DNA of 64,000 nucleotides from Corallium rubrum (Eukaryota > Cnidaria > Anthozoa > Scleralcyonacea > Coralliidae), in NCBI GenBank assembly GCA_964035015.1, contig OZ036006.1:13668690-13732689 (forward strand), given 5' to 3'. Positions 9,994 through 18,795 of this stretch are shown piece after piece. How positions within the stretch are numbered: position 1 is the first letter of the stretch; each line of letters starts with the position of its first letter. The translations under genes were made by a program, and so were the position numbers. The notes beneath the pieces are model-generated. The model had not been told where the DNA came from. It ran no database searches and saw only the letters and a program-made list of their open reading frames with translations.

Positions 9994-11091
9994 TTAACCC
10001 AGGTTTTGTACGTCACTCTCAGGCATCCATGAGTTGTGCTTGCTGTCATAGCCCAACCACTTGACCAACACCATTCCCCTTCCCGCGACTCTCTTTCTCT
10101 TCAATACCTTCTCCACCCTATAAACGTCGTCCTTCTTATCCACCGGCGACAGCTCCGAACCATTGAACTTTCCAATAATCGGTTCACCCTCAACGTCCTC
10201 AATCTCGTAAACGTTTGGATCACCACGAATGACCTTTGTAATCCTGAAGATTTCTTCAGTGAAGTTAGCCTCATAACCTTTCGTAAATATACTTTTATAC
10301 TTTGACACCCTTACAGTGTCTCCGACCCGGAACTTGGGTAAAGGATGATCACCTAAATCGTGACCAAACAATGTGTTCCAGACATGATTCTCGTTTGACT
10401 TATCAACGTCCTTGGGCTTCAGAAGGGTAACACTGTGTTTTGTGTTGTTATAACCCTCAACGAGATCGCCCAGGACATCAATCCACCTATAAGTCCCCTT
10501 GGTGTAGAAATACTTCAACATCACAGTCTTAAGTCTTCTATTGAACCGTTCGACAATCGCTGCTTTCTTGTCCGAAAACGTACTGAAGTACTCGACACCG
10601 TGCTCCTTCAGAAGGTTCTTCACACCAACATTGTAAAACTCCTTTCCGTCGTCGAACTGAGCCAGGTCGGGGTAACTACCAAACCGGTCTCTGAACTGTT
10701 TCAGCGACTCAGCCACAGCCTTAGTCATGTTACTCGTGTCCTTCCTGTAAACAGGAACGGCGAAAGCATACCTACTCAGAATTTCAACAGCCGTCAAAAT
10801 CCAGTAGTACCCTTTATTCTGGTTCTTATACTTCCCAATATCAACCAAGTCCATCTGTATCTGTTCACCGAGGTGGCTGACGAACGTCTGCCTGAACTTA
10901 TGCTTTTTCACAACCGGTTTATACCTCGTATACGTGTCCTGTGTTTTCAGCCAATCCCTTACCGCCTTCCTACTTACATCAAGACCGGCGTCCAATGCCT
11001 TTCGGTACAACCGTTCAGCTGACTGATATCCTGTTTTCGGATTGTAGTAAATATCTCTCAGTTCCTGTTCCAACCCAACCCCGACGTCCAT
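9994..11091 (-). CDS. Polinton retrovirus-like integrase with C-terminal chromodomain
   Basis: This enzyme inserts the element and makes the 6-bp duplication. From the Met at 11091 it is 365 residues. The RNase H-fold core carries the DDE triad: Asp in 'IQMDLVDIG' (~81), Asp in 'AQFDDGKEFYN' (~147) and Glu in 'AAIVERFNR' (~181). A basic SH3-like segment follows. The last ~38 residues form a chromodomain ('YRVEKVLKRKR...LVKWLGY...NSWMPESDV'), as in many Polinton and chromovirus integrases. An upstream in-frame Met at 11124 would overlap the divergent gene, so 11091, preceded by GGTTAT, is preferred. The gene is fully open. Confidence 0.95.
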   Translation of the reverse strand: MDVGVGLEQELRDIYYNPKTGYQSAERLYRKALDAGLDVSRKAVRDWLKTQDTYTRYKPVVKKHKFRQTFVSHLGEQIQMDLVDIGKYKNQNKGYYWILTAVEILSRYAFAVPVYRKDTSNMTKAVAESLKQFRDRFGSYPDLAQFDDGKEFYNVGVKNLLKEHGVEYFSTFSDKKAAIVERFNRRLKTVMLKYFYTKGTYRWIDVLGDLVEGYNNTKHSVTLLKPKDVDKSNENHVWNTLFGHDLGDHPLPKFRVGDTVRVSKYKSIFTKGYEANFTEEIFRITKVIRGDPNVYEIEDVEGEPIIGKFNGSELSPVDKKDDVYRVEKVLKRKRVAGRGMVLVKWLGYDSKHNSWMPESDVQNLG

Positions 11092-11110
11092 ATAACCTGA
11101 CCTATAATAT
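11092..11110. promoter_or_regulatory. 19-bp divergent start region between integrase and rightward gene
   Basis: Integrase (minus, ATG 11091) and the rightward gene (ATG 11111) are separated by 19 bp containing TATAATAT next to the rightward ATG and ATAAC next to the integrase ATG. Such a short gap leaves almost no leader on either side if both ATGs are used. Confidence 0.45.
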
Positions 11111-12599
11111 ATGAACACCGACAAACTTTATCACAAGTATTATGGGGAGAACTATCAAAAGGCGATGGAGAATATCAGAAAGGGGAATACATCGGCTAAG
11201 ATCAATTTACTCAAGAGATACCCGCATGCCACGTTATCCAAATTCACCTTTACAACAACTCTTAAAAAAGACGGTGAGATCGAAAGAAGTGACGTATGGT
11301 TTAAGAATAGTGACACCGTATCAACGAACACCGATAGCGACACTTTTAGGAATGACAAGTCTATGTGGATTTGGCTACATAACTATAAAGGGAGGCAATG
11401 TCTAGTTGGAAGTGGGTTTCCTAAGATATGGTTAAGTAATGGAACCGTTCCGTCGTTGCCAAAAGGAGAAGGGCACTTCTTCACTAGGTTTGGAAAAAGG
11501 CAGGGGTATTACGATGGATTTCCGAGTGAAAATGTGCTGAATTATCCAATAAACAATTTCAGAGTCTACGTTAACGGTGAGGACTATTTTATGTCGAAGC
11601 TGCCTGAACTTAAAATCAGCTTTCCGGGTAAGCCATTTGTTTGGGACGACGAGGGTTCGTACTTTATGATAATCCTTTCAGTTTATTGTGCCAGCTATTG
11701 CTGTGGGATCAGTCTGCAGACAATCAGACGATGTTTATCCTATTATAACAACCATTGCTCGTTACCATCTGTATTTCACTGTGAGGCGATTACTAAGACG
11801 GATGGTTGGTGATAAATCCATGTACGCCATCTCAAAAGAGTTCGGTGCGTCAGAGTTATATAGGCAAGTGGAAAAGTTGCCTTGGACCTTTAGCTATGAA
11901 CCCTTTACAGACCACGCGGGAAGAAAGGGAGTACGTAACGTGAAAGTCGTAAGGTCTGGGTATAAGGACCATTATAGGAGGTACGTGCCGAGAGAAAGCG
12001 ATGGACTGACTAAGGTAGGTCTTCAGTATTTGAATCAATCTATTGAGGCATACACTTACAGCGTTCTTGGCGCTCAGGCAAAAACTCGAGTGTCAATAGT
12101 CAGTCATGGGGGTGGCTCCCTTGAGAGTCAGCAAGAGTTTCGTAACCTGACTAATGATGCTATTCTCAACTATTCTGTCAGCACTTGGATACTAAATATG
12201 AACAAAAGCATAAAATACACTTTTGTAACTGAAGATTTAGCTATCACCCCGGAAGGGTGGTTAGTCCCTAGTAAGATGGTTATCCTGAAGAAACCCATAG
12301 GAGGTTATAACAACTTACTTAAGACAGCTAGTCCGTCTATGGTTTTTGGAGTTAACACTAAAGTCAACTACCAAGGTGTTCACAAACAACCAAAGAAGCT
12401 ACACCAGGAGAGCGGTCCACACTTGGAAACACTAGACGATAAACCAACCGTCCATACACCTGACAAACCAACCGTCCATACACCTGATAAGTCAACCATC
12501 CATACACCTGATAGACGACCAAAGCCGGACAATGAGTTGGGAATCCTACTAGTCATAACAGCTGTGTCTGGGTATCTGTTTAGTAAATACGTCTTATAG
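11111..12599 (+). pseudogene. Polinton large accessory protein with C-terminal membrane anchor, frameshifted
   Basis: A frame opens at ATG 11111 (preceded by TATAATAT) and is continued from about 11688 in another frame to the stop at 12599. Together they give ~490 residues, with one frame break near 11670-11690. The N-terminal half contains a 'DVWFKNSD...W' region. The C-terminal part has four tandem copies of an 8-residue unit (PTVHTPDK-like, 12440-12515) and ends in a hydrophobic segment 'ILLVITAVSGYLFSKYVL'. Large proteins of unknown role are common in the rightward half of Polintons, but I cannot assign a named family. The integrase is transcribed divergently. Confidence 0.65.
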
Positions 12600-13394
12600 T
12601 ATATGAGTCTGTTTTATGGTTACAGCAGACCGGACATGGTAACTAAGAAACAACTCAATGGTAGGATAGGGGAGGTTCTTAACACGGAGGTTCGCAACCA
12701 CAATGTCATCTTTGACCTAAACGTAACCAGATCCAGTAAAACGCGGTCTCCAGGGTCTCTCCTTTTGTTGACTACATGGAGGACAGGGGTGGTGAAGCCC
12801 ACTCATCCATGTTTTGGAGACCTTCCAGTATCAACCCACAGCTGAACACCATCGGTGATCACCACTTCCTTTACCCTGAAAAAACGATAAGAACAGCCTT
12901 TCACGCTAACATACACAGATTCATGTTCACCGATGTCTCAGTTTTCGTTGTGGTAAAGAGGAACAGTGTAAGACCGGCGTCGGGTACCTGGGAAACAATT
13001 GTTTCCAATGTCAATGTTCACGATGGTAGAAGCCTTGGGTTTAAAGCTGGGGTGAATGACAAACTGGTTTTCGGTGGGATGACACCAACTAGGTTTCGTG
13101 AGTGTACGATTCCAGCGAAGTTCATCGGAAAGAAGATCCTGGTGTCTGCCCACTGGCTATCTGGACTTAGAGTGTCACACGTCAGGATAAATGGTGAGGC
13201 TATAAGGGACTCATACTCTATGTGTGACATCGGACAATTGGGAACACCTTATCTGAATATCCTCGGGTGTGAACAGCTTAAAAAGTTTTTATTCAAACAT
13301 CAACTTTTACGGTATGAGGATTGTGGAGGGTTGTTTGGGGGAACCTGAGATCGGGAGGATCTGTAAGGACGTTATGGCTGAGTATGACCTGTAA
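12555..13394 (+). repeat. Tandem gene duplication, unit 1
   Basis: This unit resembles 13395-14220. Both begin with the sequence encoding a 'SGYLFSKYVL' membrane tail, then TATAGTATATGAGTCTGTT at the next start codon, then a ~250-codon gene. The match includes intergenic DNA, so the whole block was duplicated in tandem. Confidence 0.85.
12603..13392 (+). pseudogene. Polinton gene of unknown function, copy 1 (frameshifted)
   Basis: It starts at ATG 12603 directly after TATAGTAT. The N-terminal ~45 codons read 'MSLFYGYSRP...' and the frame is lost near 12738, where one base is missing relative to copy 2. The remainder (12776-13348) is open: 'MFWRPSSINPQLN', 'HHFLYPE', 'RFMFTDVSVFVVVKRNSV' and 'AHWLSGLRVSHVRINGE', a beta-rich sequence. 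A second shift near 13320 alters the C-terminus. The product would be ~250 residues. A virion surface or structural role is only a guess. Confidence 0.7.
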
Positions 13395-14220
13395 TTAACA
13401 GTCGCGTCTGGATATCTGTTCAGTAAATACGTCCTATAGTATATGAGTCTGTTCTATGGTTACAACAGACCAATCACTAATAAACAACTCAACGATAAAC
13501 TGAAAGCTCACATGAAGGGACATGACCACAGAGTTATCTTCAACCTGAATGTGACCAAAGCCAGTAAGAACGCGGTCTACAAACTCCCTCCCTTCGTTGA
13601 TTACATAGAAGATACCGATACCGAAACCGGGATAACTCAACCATGTTTTGGAGACCTCCTAGTATCAACCAACAACTAAACACTGCCGGCGACCACCACT
13701 TCCTCTACCCTGAGGTGACGGTAAGAACAGCCTTCCACGTTAGCATACCCAGATTCATGTTTACCGATATCTCGGTTTTCGTTGTGGTAAAGAGGAATAG
13801 TGTGAGACCGGTGTCGGGTACCTGGGAAATGATAGTTTCCAATAATGACAATAGTTTAGGCAAAAGCATAGGGTTTATAGCTGGGGTAAACGACAAACTG
13901 TTTATAGATGGGTCGTCACCACATAGGATACACGAGTGCACAATTCCAGCAAAGTTCATTGGAAAGAAGGTTTTGATATCTGCCCACTGGCTATCCGGAC
14001 TTAGGGTGTCACACATCAGGATAAATGGTGAGACCCCAAAAGACTCATTTTTTATCAGTAACATCGATCAGATAGGAACATCTTATATGGATGTCTTCGG
14101 GCTAAACAGCTTTAAAAAGTATTATTCAAACATAAACTTTTACGGTATGAGGGTCGTCTGGGAGACGCTGATATTGAGACGATCTGTAACAAGACCATGG
14201 TTGAATATGGTCTGTAATTA
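13395..14220 (+). repeat. Tandem gene duplication, unit 2
   Basis: This is the second copy of the block described at 12555-13394. It retains the TATAGTATATGAGTCTGTT start region. Confidence 0.85.
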
Positions 14221-14221
14221 G
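13443..14221 (+). pseudogene. Polinton gene of unknown function, copy 2 (frameshifted)
   Basis: The first frame (13443-13679) begins 'MSLFYGYNRP' and the second (13643-14221) begins 'MFWRPPSINQQLN'. In copy 1 the corresponding junction is in one frame, so copy 2 has lost or gained bases between ~13605 and 13643. The downstream part keeps 'HHFLYPE', 'FMFTDISVFVVVKRNSV' and 'AHWLSGLRVSHIRINGE'. Because the two copies break at different points, independent decay is more likely than a programmed frameshift. The family is unknown. Confidence 0.7.
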
Positions 14222-14222
14222 A

Positions 14223-14728
14223 ATGAAGAAAAAAAGCGTTATCAGCTTCAACCACATTGGTAAAAACCTCCAATCGGCTGAAGTAGACAAACTGCAGAGA
14301 CTTTATTCGTATTATCATAGGCTAGCGACTTGCTACAAATGGAAACACACCAGGTTGAGAAGACTGAAGATGATCCTCGGGACGGTCTCTATTGGATTGA
14401 CTGTGATTAGGGGAATAGCTGGTGGTGTTACAGCTAACCCACTAATTCTCGGAACTACAGCCGGTCCTGGCGTCCTGATTCAGGGATATATGACCAAGTC
14501 GGGGATGCCTGGCAGACTGGAGAACTGTGAATTCGCTCATATCAACTATCACAAGGTTCTGACACAAATCAGAAGCTTCCTACGTGGGACCCAGTACGAT
14601 GAGAGTATCTTCCTATCCGACGTCGCGTACTCGACGACATTGTGACTGAGGTCTGGCCACATTTCGACAGTATGATCACACGGTATCACAGAAGGTACGA
14701 CTCACCTGAGCCTGCCGGGCCTGGCTAA
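14223..14728 (+). pseudogene. Polinton small membrane protein, late frameshift
   Basis: The frame is open for 140 codons from ATG 14223. The N-terminus carries a helical, basic region ('LQRLYSYYHRLATCYKWKHTRLRRLK'-like, ~20-48), then a hydrophobic stretch 'MILGTVSIGLTVIRGIAGGV' (~50-70), a Gly-rich segment, and a C-terminal helix 'INYHKVLTQIRSFLRG'. Near 14635 the frame changes and continues to a TAA at 14726-14728, overlapping the 3' end of the convergent kinase gene. Proteins with this helix-membrane-helix layout recur in Polintons. Function unknown. Confidence 0.6.
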
Positions 14729-15419
14729 CGGTTCTGACTATCTCTGGTATGTAGACGTCTCGGTCACCCACACGAGCCATCCAACCGTGAAATCCATTAG
14801 GGATCCCATTGAGGGTACCGACTACCTCCGATTCATCCGGACCGAAGTCTTCCCAATCGAGGGTAATCACCTTAGTTCCATTAAGGGCCATACCCTCAAC
14901 CATCTCTTTCATATACCTTTGTATACACCTGAGGTAATCCTTAGTCACACCGGCTTCACATTTCCGACCTCTCCTAAGCATTCGGCCGTGGCAGGTGTCA
15001 ACTGAGGCTTCTAGGAATAGTAGGGCATCAGGGGTTGGGAGTAAGTTGTTTAGTGAGTGGAAGACCTGGGAATACTCACAGAACTGTTTGCTGGTTATCC
15101 ACCCATTACGCCAACAGTTCTTAGTGAAAGCCAGACAGCTGTGATGTGTTCGCTCTATAATCACATTCTCCCCCTCGTTGATTAACTCCAGAGCTTTCAG
15201 GTAAGCGTCGATTCTCTCACCGAGAAACCAGGTCTCCATCTCATACGTCCACCTTTTAGGGTCGGCGTAAAACTTTTCTAGGTATGGATTGTCCTCAACT
15301 GGCTCTTCTATGAGACGATAACCATTTCTCCTAGCGAATGGTTCCACGAACGTTGTCTTCCCCACACCAATGTTTCCGTCGAGGGCGATCAGTCGGGCAC
15401 CGAACTTTGTCCCAGTCAT
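14676..15419 (-). CDS. Deoxynucleoside kinase carried by the Polinton
   Basis: This 247-residue intact enzyme of the dNK/TK2/dGK-type family phosphorylates deoxynucleosides using ATP. The P-loop is 'LDGNIGVGKTT' (~13-23). 'EEPVEDNPYL' follows, where the substrate-binding Glu is expected. 'IIERTHHSCLAF' corresponds to the ER(S/T) catalytic block near ~85-95. 'RMLRRGRKCEAGVTKDYL' corresponds to the Arg-rich lid. I start it at ATG 15419, preceded by GGTATA. A longer frame to 15545 would run into the divergent gene at 15465. It is the only minus-strand gene in the rightward half, so it looks like captured cargo that would raise dNTP supply. Confidence 0.9.
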   Translation of the reverse strand: MTGTKFGARLIALDGNIGVGKTTFVEPFARRNGYRLIEEPVEDNPYLEKFYADPKRWTYEMETWFLGERIDAYLKALELINEGENVIIERTHHSCLAFTKNCWRNGWITSKQFCEYSQVFHSLNNLLPTPDALLFLEASVDTCHGRMLRRGRKCEAGVTKDYLRCIQRYMKEMVEGMALNGTKVITLDWEDFGPDESEVVGTLNGIPNGFHGWMARVGDRDVYIPEIVRTVSQARQAQVSRTFCDTV

Positions 15420-15464
15420 TATACCCCAGGTGTACGGTCCGGTCCTAGACCTTCCGTATTTTAT
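15420..15464. promoter_or_regulatory. Divergent start region between kinase and basic protein genes
   Basis: The gap is 45 bp with TATAAT reading into the kinase ATG (GGTATAATG on the minus strand) and TATTTTAT reading into the ATG at 15465 on the plus strand. Confidence 0.45.
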
Positions 15465-15782
15465 ATGAAGATTCCAAAGAGACTCAGACGACCCATACTG
15501 ATTATTTTCCACGCCCTCAGAAGAGCTATCGGGGTGATGAGACATTGTGTTAGGAGAAACCGTAGGGGAGAGTACTACGTAACTGAATCTGTTGTTATCT
15601 GGCCGACAGTCCTAGATCCTCCACAGACAGCATCAGAGATCCCTACAGACTCCCCAGAGATTCCCACAGATGACCTCACAGACTCCCCACAGACGACCTC
15701 AGAGATTCCTCCCGGTGACCTCACAGATTCCCCAGAGACGATCTCAGAGATTCCTACAGACAACCTCACAGATGAAACATAG
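15465..15782 (+). CDS. Polinton small basic protein with Ser/Pro/Thr/Asp repeats
   Basis: This 105-residue open frame starts at ATG 15465 after TATTTTAT. The first ~35 residues are Arg-rich and partly hydrophobic ('RRPILIIFHALRRAIGVMRH'-like). The rest consists of about five degenerate copies of a 10-14-residue unit built from SEIPTD, DLTDSP and QTT, encoded by a DNA minisatellite at 15625-15775. No family is recognised. A basic N-terminus with an acidic repeat tail could suit a DNA-associated or scaffold protein, but this is speculation. Confidence 0.6.
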   Translation: MKIPKRLRRPILIIFHALRRAIGVMRHCVRRNRRGEYYVTESVVIWPTVLDPPQTASEIPTDSPEIPTDDLTDSPQTTSEIPPGDLTDSPETISEIPTDNLTDET

Positions 15783-15794
15783 ATTAGTGTATAG

Positions 15795-16188
15795 ATGGCT
15801 GATGTAGCTGAGGAAACCCCGGACCCTAAAATAACATCAGTGGTTAAGACGGAAAGAGTTAAGGATCCAAAACGGTAAACTACTGGCTGGTAAACGACTT
15901 GCTCAGATATCGAAAGCAGCCAAGGAGAGGAAAGCTAGGGAGCGGTTGGCGGCTGAGACTGGTTTTGGGGTTGGTGGGGGTTGATCAACTTATTACGGAT
16001 ACCTAATTGGGACCATTGGGTTGGTTATCGGTGGAGTGTCACTTTATTACAGTATGAGGCAGGAGAGAAGAGAGGTTCAGAGGCTGAAAACCGTTGAGGA
16101 GGAGAAGGTAATGGAAGGAACTGTGGTAAAACCCGAACCACAGAACCTCGTCCGGACCCTTCCAATTTTAGACAGTTTTGACGAATGA
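15795..16188 (+). pseudogene. Polinton charged membrane protein, broken
   Basis: ATG 15795 follows TGTATAG. The first codons give an acidic leader and 'RVKDPKR', a segment I associate with a conserved Polinton protein. The frame then shifts at ~15882, continues as 'AGKRLAQISKAAKERKARERL', meets an in-frame TGA at ~15982, and goes on through 'YYGYLIGTIGLVIGGVSLYY' (membrane segment) and a charged tail to the TGA at 16186-16188. The layout is a basic helix, one membrane span and a charged tail. Two lesions make it a pseudogene. It is too broken to show as one long frame. Confidence 0.6.
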
Positions 16189-16204
16189 AATATGTGTTAG
16201 TATA

Positions 16205-16444
16205 ATGTCAACCACCGACCGAAAAGAACTGCTGAACGAGCTCTACGACGCTCTCCTGATTACAAGTGGAGCTGTGGCGATTTCCATGGTTTCGAAGAAG
16301 GTGTTAAGGGAACCTTTGGGTACTCCTGAGTCAGTAAAGGGTACTGTCAAGCTAGCTCTAGCCGTTGGGATTAGTACGGTTGGGATTAAGTATGCTCAAT
16401 CGAAAGGGTACCTACCGGTTGACCCTTTTTCAAAACCTAAGTAG
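16205..16444 (+). CDS. Polinton small two-segment membrane protein
   Basis: I start it at ATG 16205, preceded by GTATA (a longer frame from 16178 lacks this). The product is 79 residues. It begins 'MSTTDRKELLNELYDALLI', has a hydrophobic stretch 'TSGAVAISMVSKKV' and a second 'VKLALAVGISTVGIKYAQS', and ends 'DPFSKPK'. Short proteins of this style are frequent in Polintons. Function unknown. It lies between the broken membrane gene and the nuclease gene, all rightward. Confidence 0.65.
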   Translation: MSTTDRKELLNELYDALLITSGAVAISMVSKKVLREPLGTPESVKGTVKLALAVGISTVGIKYAQSKGYLPVDPFSKPK

Positions 16445-16474
16445 CCTAAGAGAGTTCCATACCCGGTGGTTATT

Positions 16475-16843
16475 ATGAACGTGGACATCGAGACATATCG
16501 GTTTCCCCCTATGTCTAGGGGAGAAAGAGATGTGTGGGATGCCTTACGTGCTAATGGAGTTGAGGCGGTTAGAGAGAAGACTTTTAAGGGGTTAGTGGGG
16601 TTGGGTGGTGGCCTTCTGAGGTATGACTTTGCAGTGCCTATGGGTGATGGTACTTTCATACTGATTGAGTATGATGGTGAGCAACATTTTTACCCTTCGA
16701 GGTGGTCGGGTGAGATAACCCAGGAGGAGGCAGAGAGACGTTTCAGAGTACAGAAAACACACGATCGAATGAAGGATAGATACGCCGAGGACAACGGTCA
16801 TCACATGCTGGGTGACGTATTATCTCTAGTTATATATGGCTAG
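16475..16843 (+). CDS. Polinton PD-(D/E)XK/Vsr-like nuclease
   Basis: This 122-residue protein starts at the Met at 16475 (preceded by GGTTATT; another Met lies nine bases upstream). The central core 'LRYDFAVP...FILIEYDGEQHF' has the Asp, then E-x-D-G-x-QH pattern of Vsr-like/restriction-endonuclease-fold nucleases. A helix 'VQKTHDRMKDRYAEDNGH' follows, with conserved Lys/Asp. Such nucleases cut DNA and occur in giant viruses and Polintons. Its last bases overlap the start of the next gene (16836). The specific role, perhaps recombination or replication, is inferred. Confidence 0.7.
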   Translation: MNVDIETYRFPPMSRGERDVWDALRANGVEAVREKTFKGLVGLGGGLLRYDFAVPMGDGTFILIEYDGEQHFYPSRWSGEITQEEAERRFRVQKTHDRMKDRYAEDNGHHMLGDVLSLVIYG

Positions 16844-16989
16844 TGTAGTTGCTGGTGGACTGTTTAACGCCTTGGCCTTCGCAGGCGCTGGGTTCCTGTT
16901 TTCAAAGTTAAATCATACCGGATATGAAGCTGAGATTAAGAGACACAACCACGCCCTTGAGCAGCTGGCTAAAGCGAAGGAGAAGTGGT

Positions 16990-18074
16990 ATTCAAATTTT
17001 CAAATTCAAATTCAAATTTATTTGCTCATGATACATAATTACAAGAATAGTTTTTACAAGAAAGAATAGAAAAATTACAAGTATTTGTTAATAGTGAGAA
17101 TATACATTAATGTTAGAGCCTGAAGGCTAAATAAACTGTAAAGTTTTCAGGTTAGCCTCCAGCTATTTTGGTTTTGTAAAAAAGAGGCAAGAAAATCAAA
17201 GAAGAAATATTGAAGTTGACTTTGAAGTTTTCGATAAAGAAGAGAAAGTTATTAAAAAATACATAAGTAAATCAGTTATTCGAGATATTGTTGTGTCAGT
17301 AAATAATTGTTTTTTCTTTTTATTAGATAATTTTGTTTAACTGGTGAGCTATACTTGCCTTATCAGTATAAGATTTGTTTTTATATAATAATTTAGTTAT
17401 TGTTTGCGAACTTTTTTTTTTCCTATTTATTATCATATCAATCAACTTCCACGTTGTTTTTAAGTTTTGACTATTTAAGTTAAATTGCGCTGTAAAATAA
17501 TTCTTTTTAGCTACTTTTTTAATCCTGTTTAATTTATTATTGTATATTTTATATTGTTTTACTTTTTCCGGATCATTACTTAGAAAGTTCGTTTTAAAGA
17601 GTTTTTGTTTTCTTTTAATTGATTTAAGAATACCATTTGATATCCATGGTTTGTTTAATTGTTTTTTCTTTTTGTTAGATAATTTGCGCAAAGGTGCATG
17701 TTTATCAGATATTTCCTCAAGTATATTAATTACGTTGTTCATGCTTTCATTAACATTATTGCTAATAAGGCTATTAAAATCTACGTTCCTAATATCATTT
17801 AAAAATAGGTTATCATCAAAATTTTTAAAATCTCTAAAAAACTTACTATCATTTACTACAGGAAGCTTGTCAGACACTGTACAAAACACAGGAAGATGGT
17901 TAGAAATATCTGCTAAACATATTCCGGCTTGCAGTACTTTTTCTGGCGTGTTTGTATAGATATGATCTATTAGGGTAGAAGTATGGTTTGTAATACGAGT
18001 AGCCTTGGTAATTAAAGGCATAAGGCCTTGGTCAAGCAACATATCAAGATATTCTGATGTTTGATTATGGTATG
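16990..18074 (-). mobile_element. Internally deleted LINE inserted in the Polinton
   Basis: Read on the minus strand, an open endonuclease C-terminal half (18070-17323) is followed by AT-rich 3' UTR-like DNA and a TTTGAA hexamer tail at 17030-16997. No reverse transcriptase is present between the endonuclease region and the 3' tail, so the copy is 5'-truncated and internally deleted. AAAGCGA flanks on both sides suggest a short duplication. The hexamer tail differs from the LINE at 1013-3666, so it is probably another family. Confidence 0.8.
17323..18070 (-). pseudogene. LINE endonuclease C-terminal half and linker
   Basis: The frame reads endonuclease landmarks 'ITNHTSTLIDHIYTN' and 'ADISNHLPVFC' (the latter matching the SDHxP block with Asn for Asp). 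A Lys/Asn-rich linker follows, containing 'KPWISNGILKSIKRKQKLF' and 'WKLIDMIINRKKK', typical of the region before RT in Jockey/CR1-group LINEs. The frame ends at 17323 without entering RT. The first ~25 codons of the apparent frame lie outside the LINE in Polinton DNA. Confidence 0.75.
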
Positions 18075-18363
18075 AAAGCGAGGTGGATAGAAAGGATAGG
18101 ATACAGAGGTTGAGACAACAGTTGTCTGACGCCAACGCTGACATTAACACAACGAATCACGCTCTGGATCTGCTGAAGGATAGGTTAAGGCAGGTTGAGG
18201 CTGTTGGGTTGTCCCAGCCAAAGCCTGAACTGTCTGACTATCACAAGCCATCGGGTGAGATGAAAGATTATCTGTTTATTGGATCTGTTGGTCTGGTTGG
18301 TGGGTATCTGATGTCTAGGCTTGTTTTGTAGGGGTTAGGGGGATCTGTTAGGGTTTAGTTATA

Positions 18364-18795
18364 ATGACTGTTTCCTGGTCGGATTTACCGGAGGGGCTGA
18401 AGGATTGCGGATTTTCAAGCGTTGAATGGGTCTGTGAGCAGATGGGGATTGAGTTAACACCCCCGACCCGGGAACCGCCTGGACGTAGTATGAAACTGTG
18501 ATGTGGGGATTGTTCTAGGTTTCGTGTGAAGGTAAGAACTGAGATGTTCTCCTGCCCAGGGTGTGGTGACACGAAGTATGGATATGTTGTCGGAAGGTAC
18601 CGGGCAGCTGTTGGTCCCAAACATCCCGGGCACTCGAGAAACCGTTGGATGAGGGGGAAGGTTGCCAGAGTCGTTAAGGATAAGTTTGTTGGTATTATCT
18701 TAGAAGACTTCTCCAAGGTTCTCCAAGTGATGGACAGTAAGGGTCTGATAAAAGGTCGTAACTTATCCAGATATAACTATTACATCATCAGATTG
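18364..18795 (+). pseudogene. Polinton zinc-ribbon protein interrupted by TGA
   Basis: ATG 18364 follows TTTAGTTATA. After 45 codons there is TGA at 18499-18501, and the same frame continues with a CxxC ('CGDC') and, after about ten residues, another CxxC ('CPGC'), forming a zinc-ribbon-like module. A basic stretch 'GHSRNRWMRGKVARVV' follows, then 'VLQVMDSKGLIKGRN'. Keeping both CxxC pairs across the stop implies a recent nonsense change. The frame then runs without a clear end into the truncated polymerase region near 18795, suggesting a deletion that fused the two genes. Function unknown, possibly DNA binding. Confidence 0.55.

Larger units (their letters stand above)
16836..18331 (+). pseudogene. 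Polinton coiled-coil membrane protein split by a LINE
   Basis: The 5' part (16836-16989) starts after TTATAT with 'MASVVAGGLFNALAFAGAGFLFSKL', an N-terminal membrane segment, then a charged helix ending 'LEQLAKAKEKW'. A minus-strand LINE then interrupts it. The 3' part (about 18083-18331) continues the coiled coil ('RIQRLRQQLSDANADINTTN') and ends in a second membrane segment ('YLFIGSVGLVGGYLMSRLVL'). AAAGCGA occurs on both sides (16971 and 18075) as a probable target duplication. The intact protein would have been ~135-140 residues. Function unknown. Confidence 0.75.

Noticed and set aside
10435-11022. 195-codon plus-strand frame opposite the integrase
   Set aside because: It is antisense to the clearly recognisable integrase and has no domain of its own.
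13443-14221. Programmed ribosomal frameshift in the duplicated Polinton gene
   Set aside because: The two copies break at different places, which points to independent indels rather than a conserved signal.
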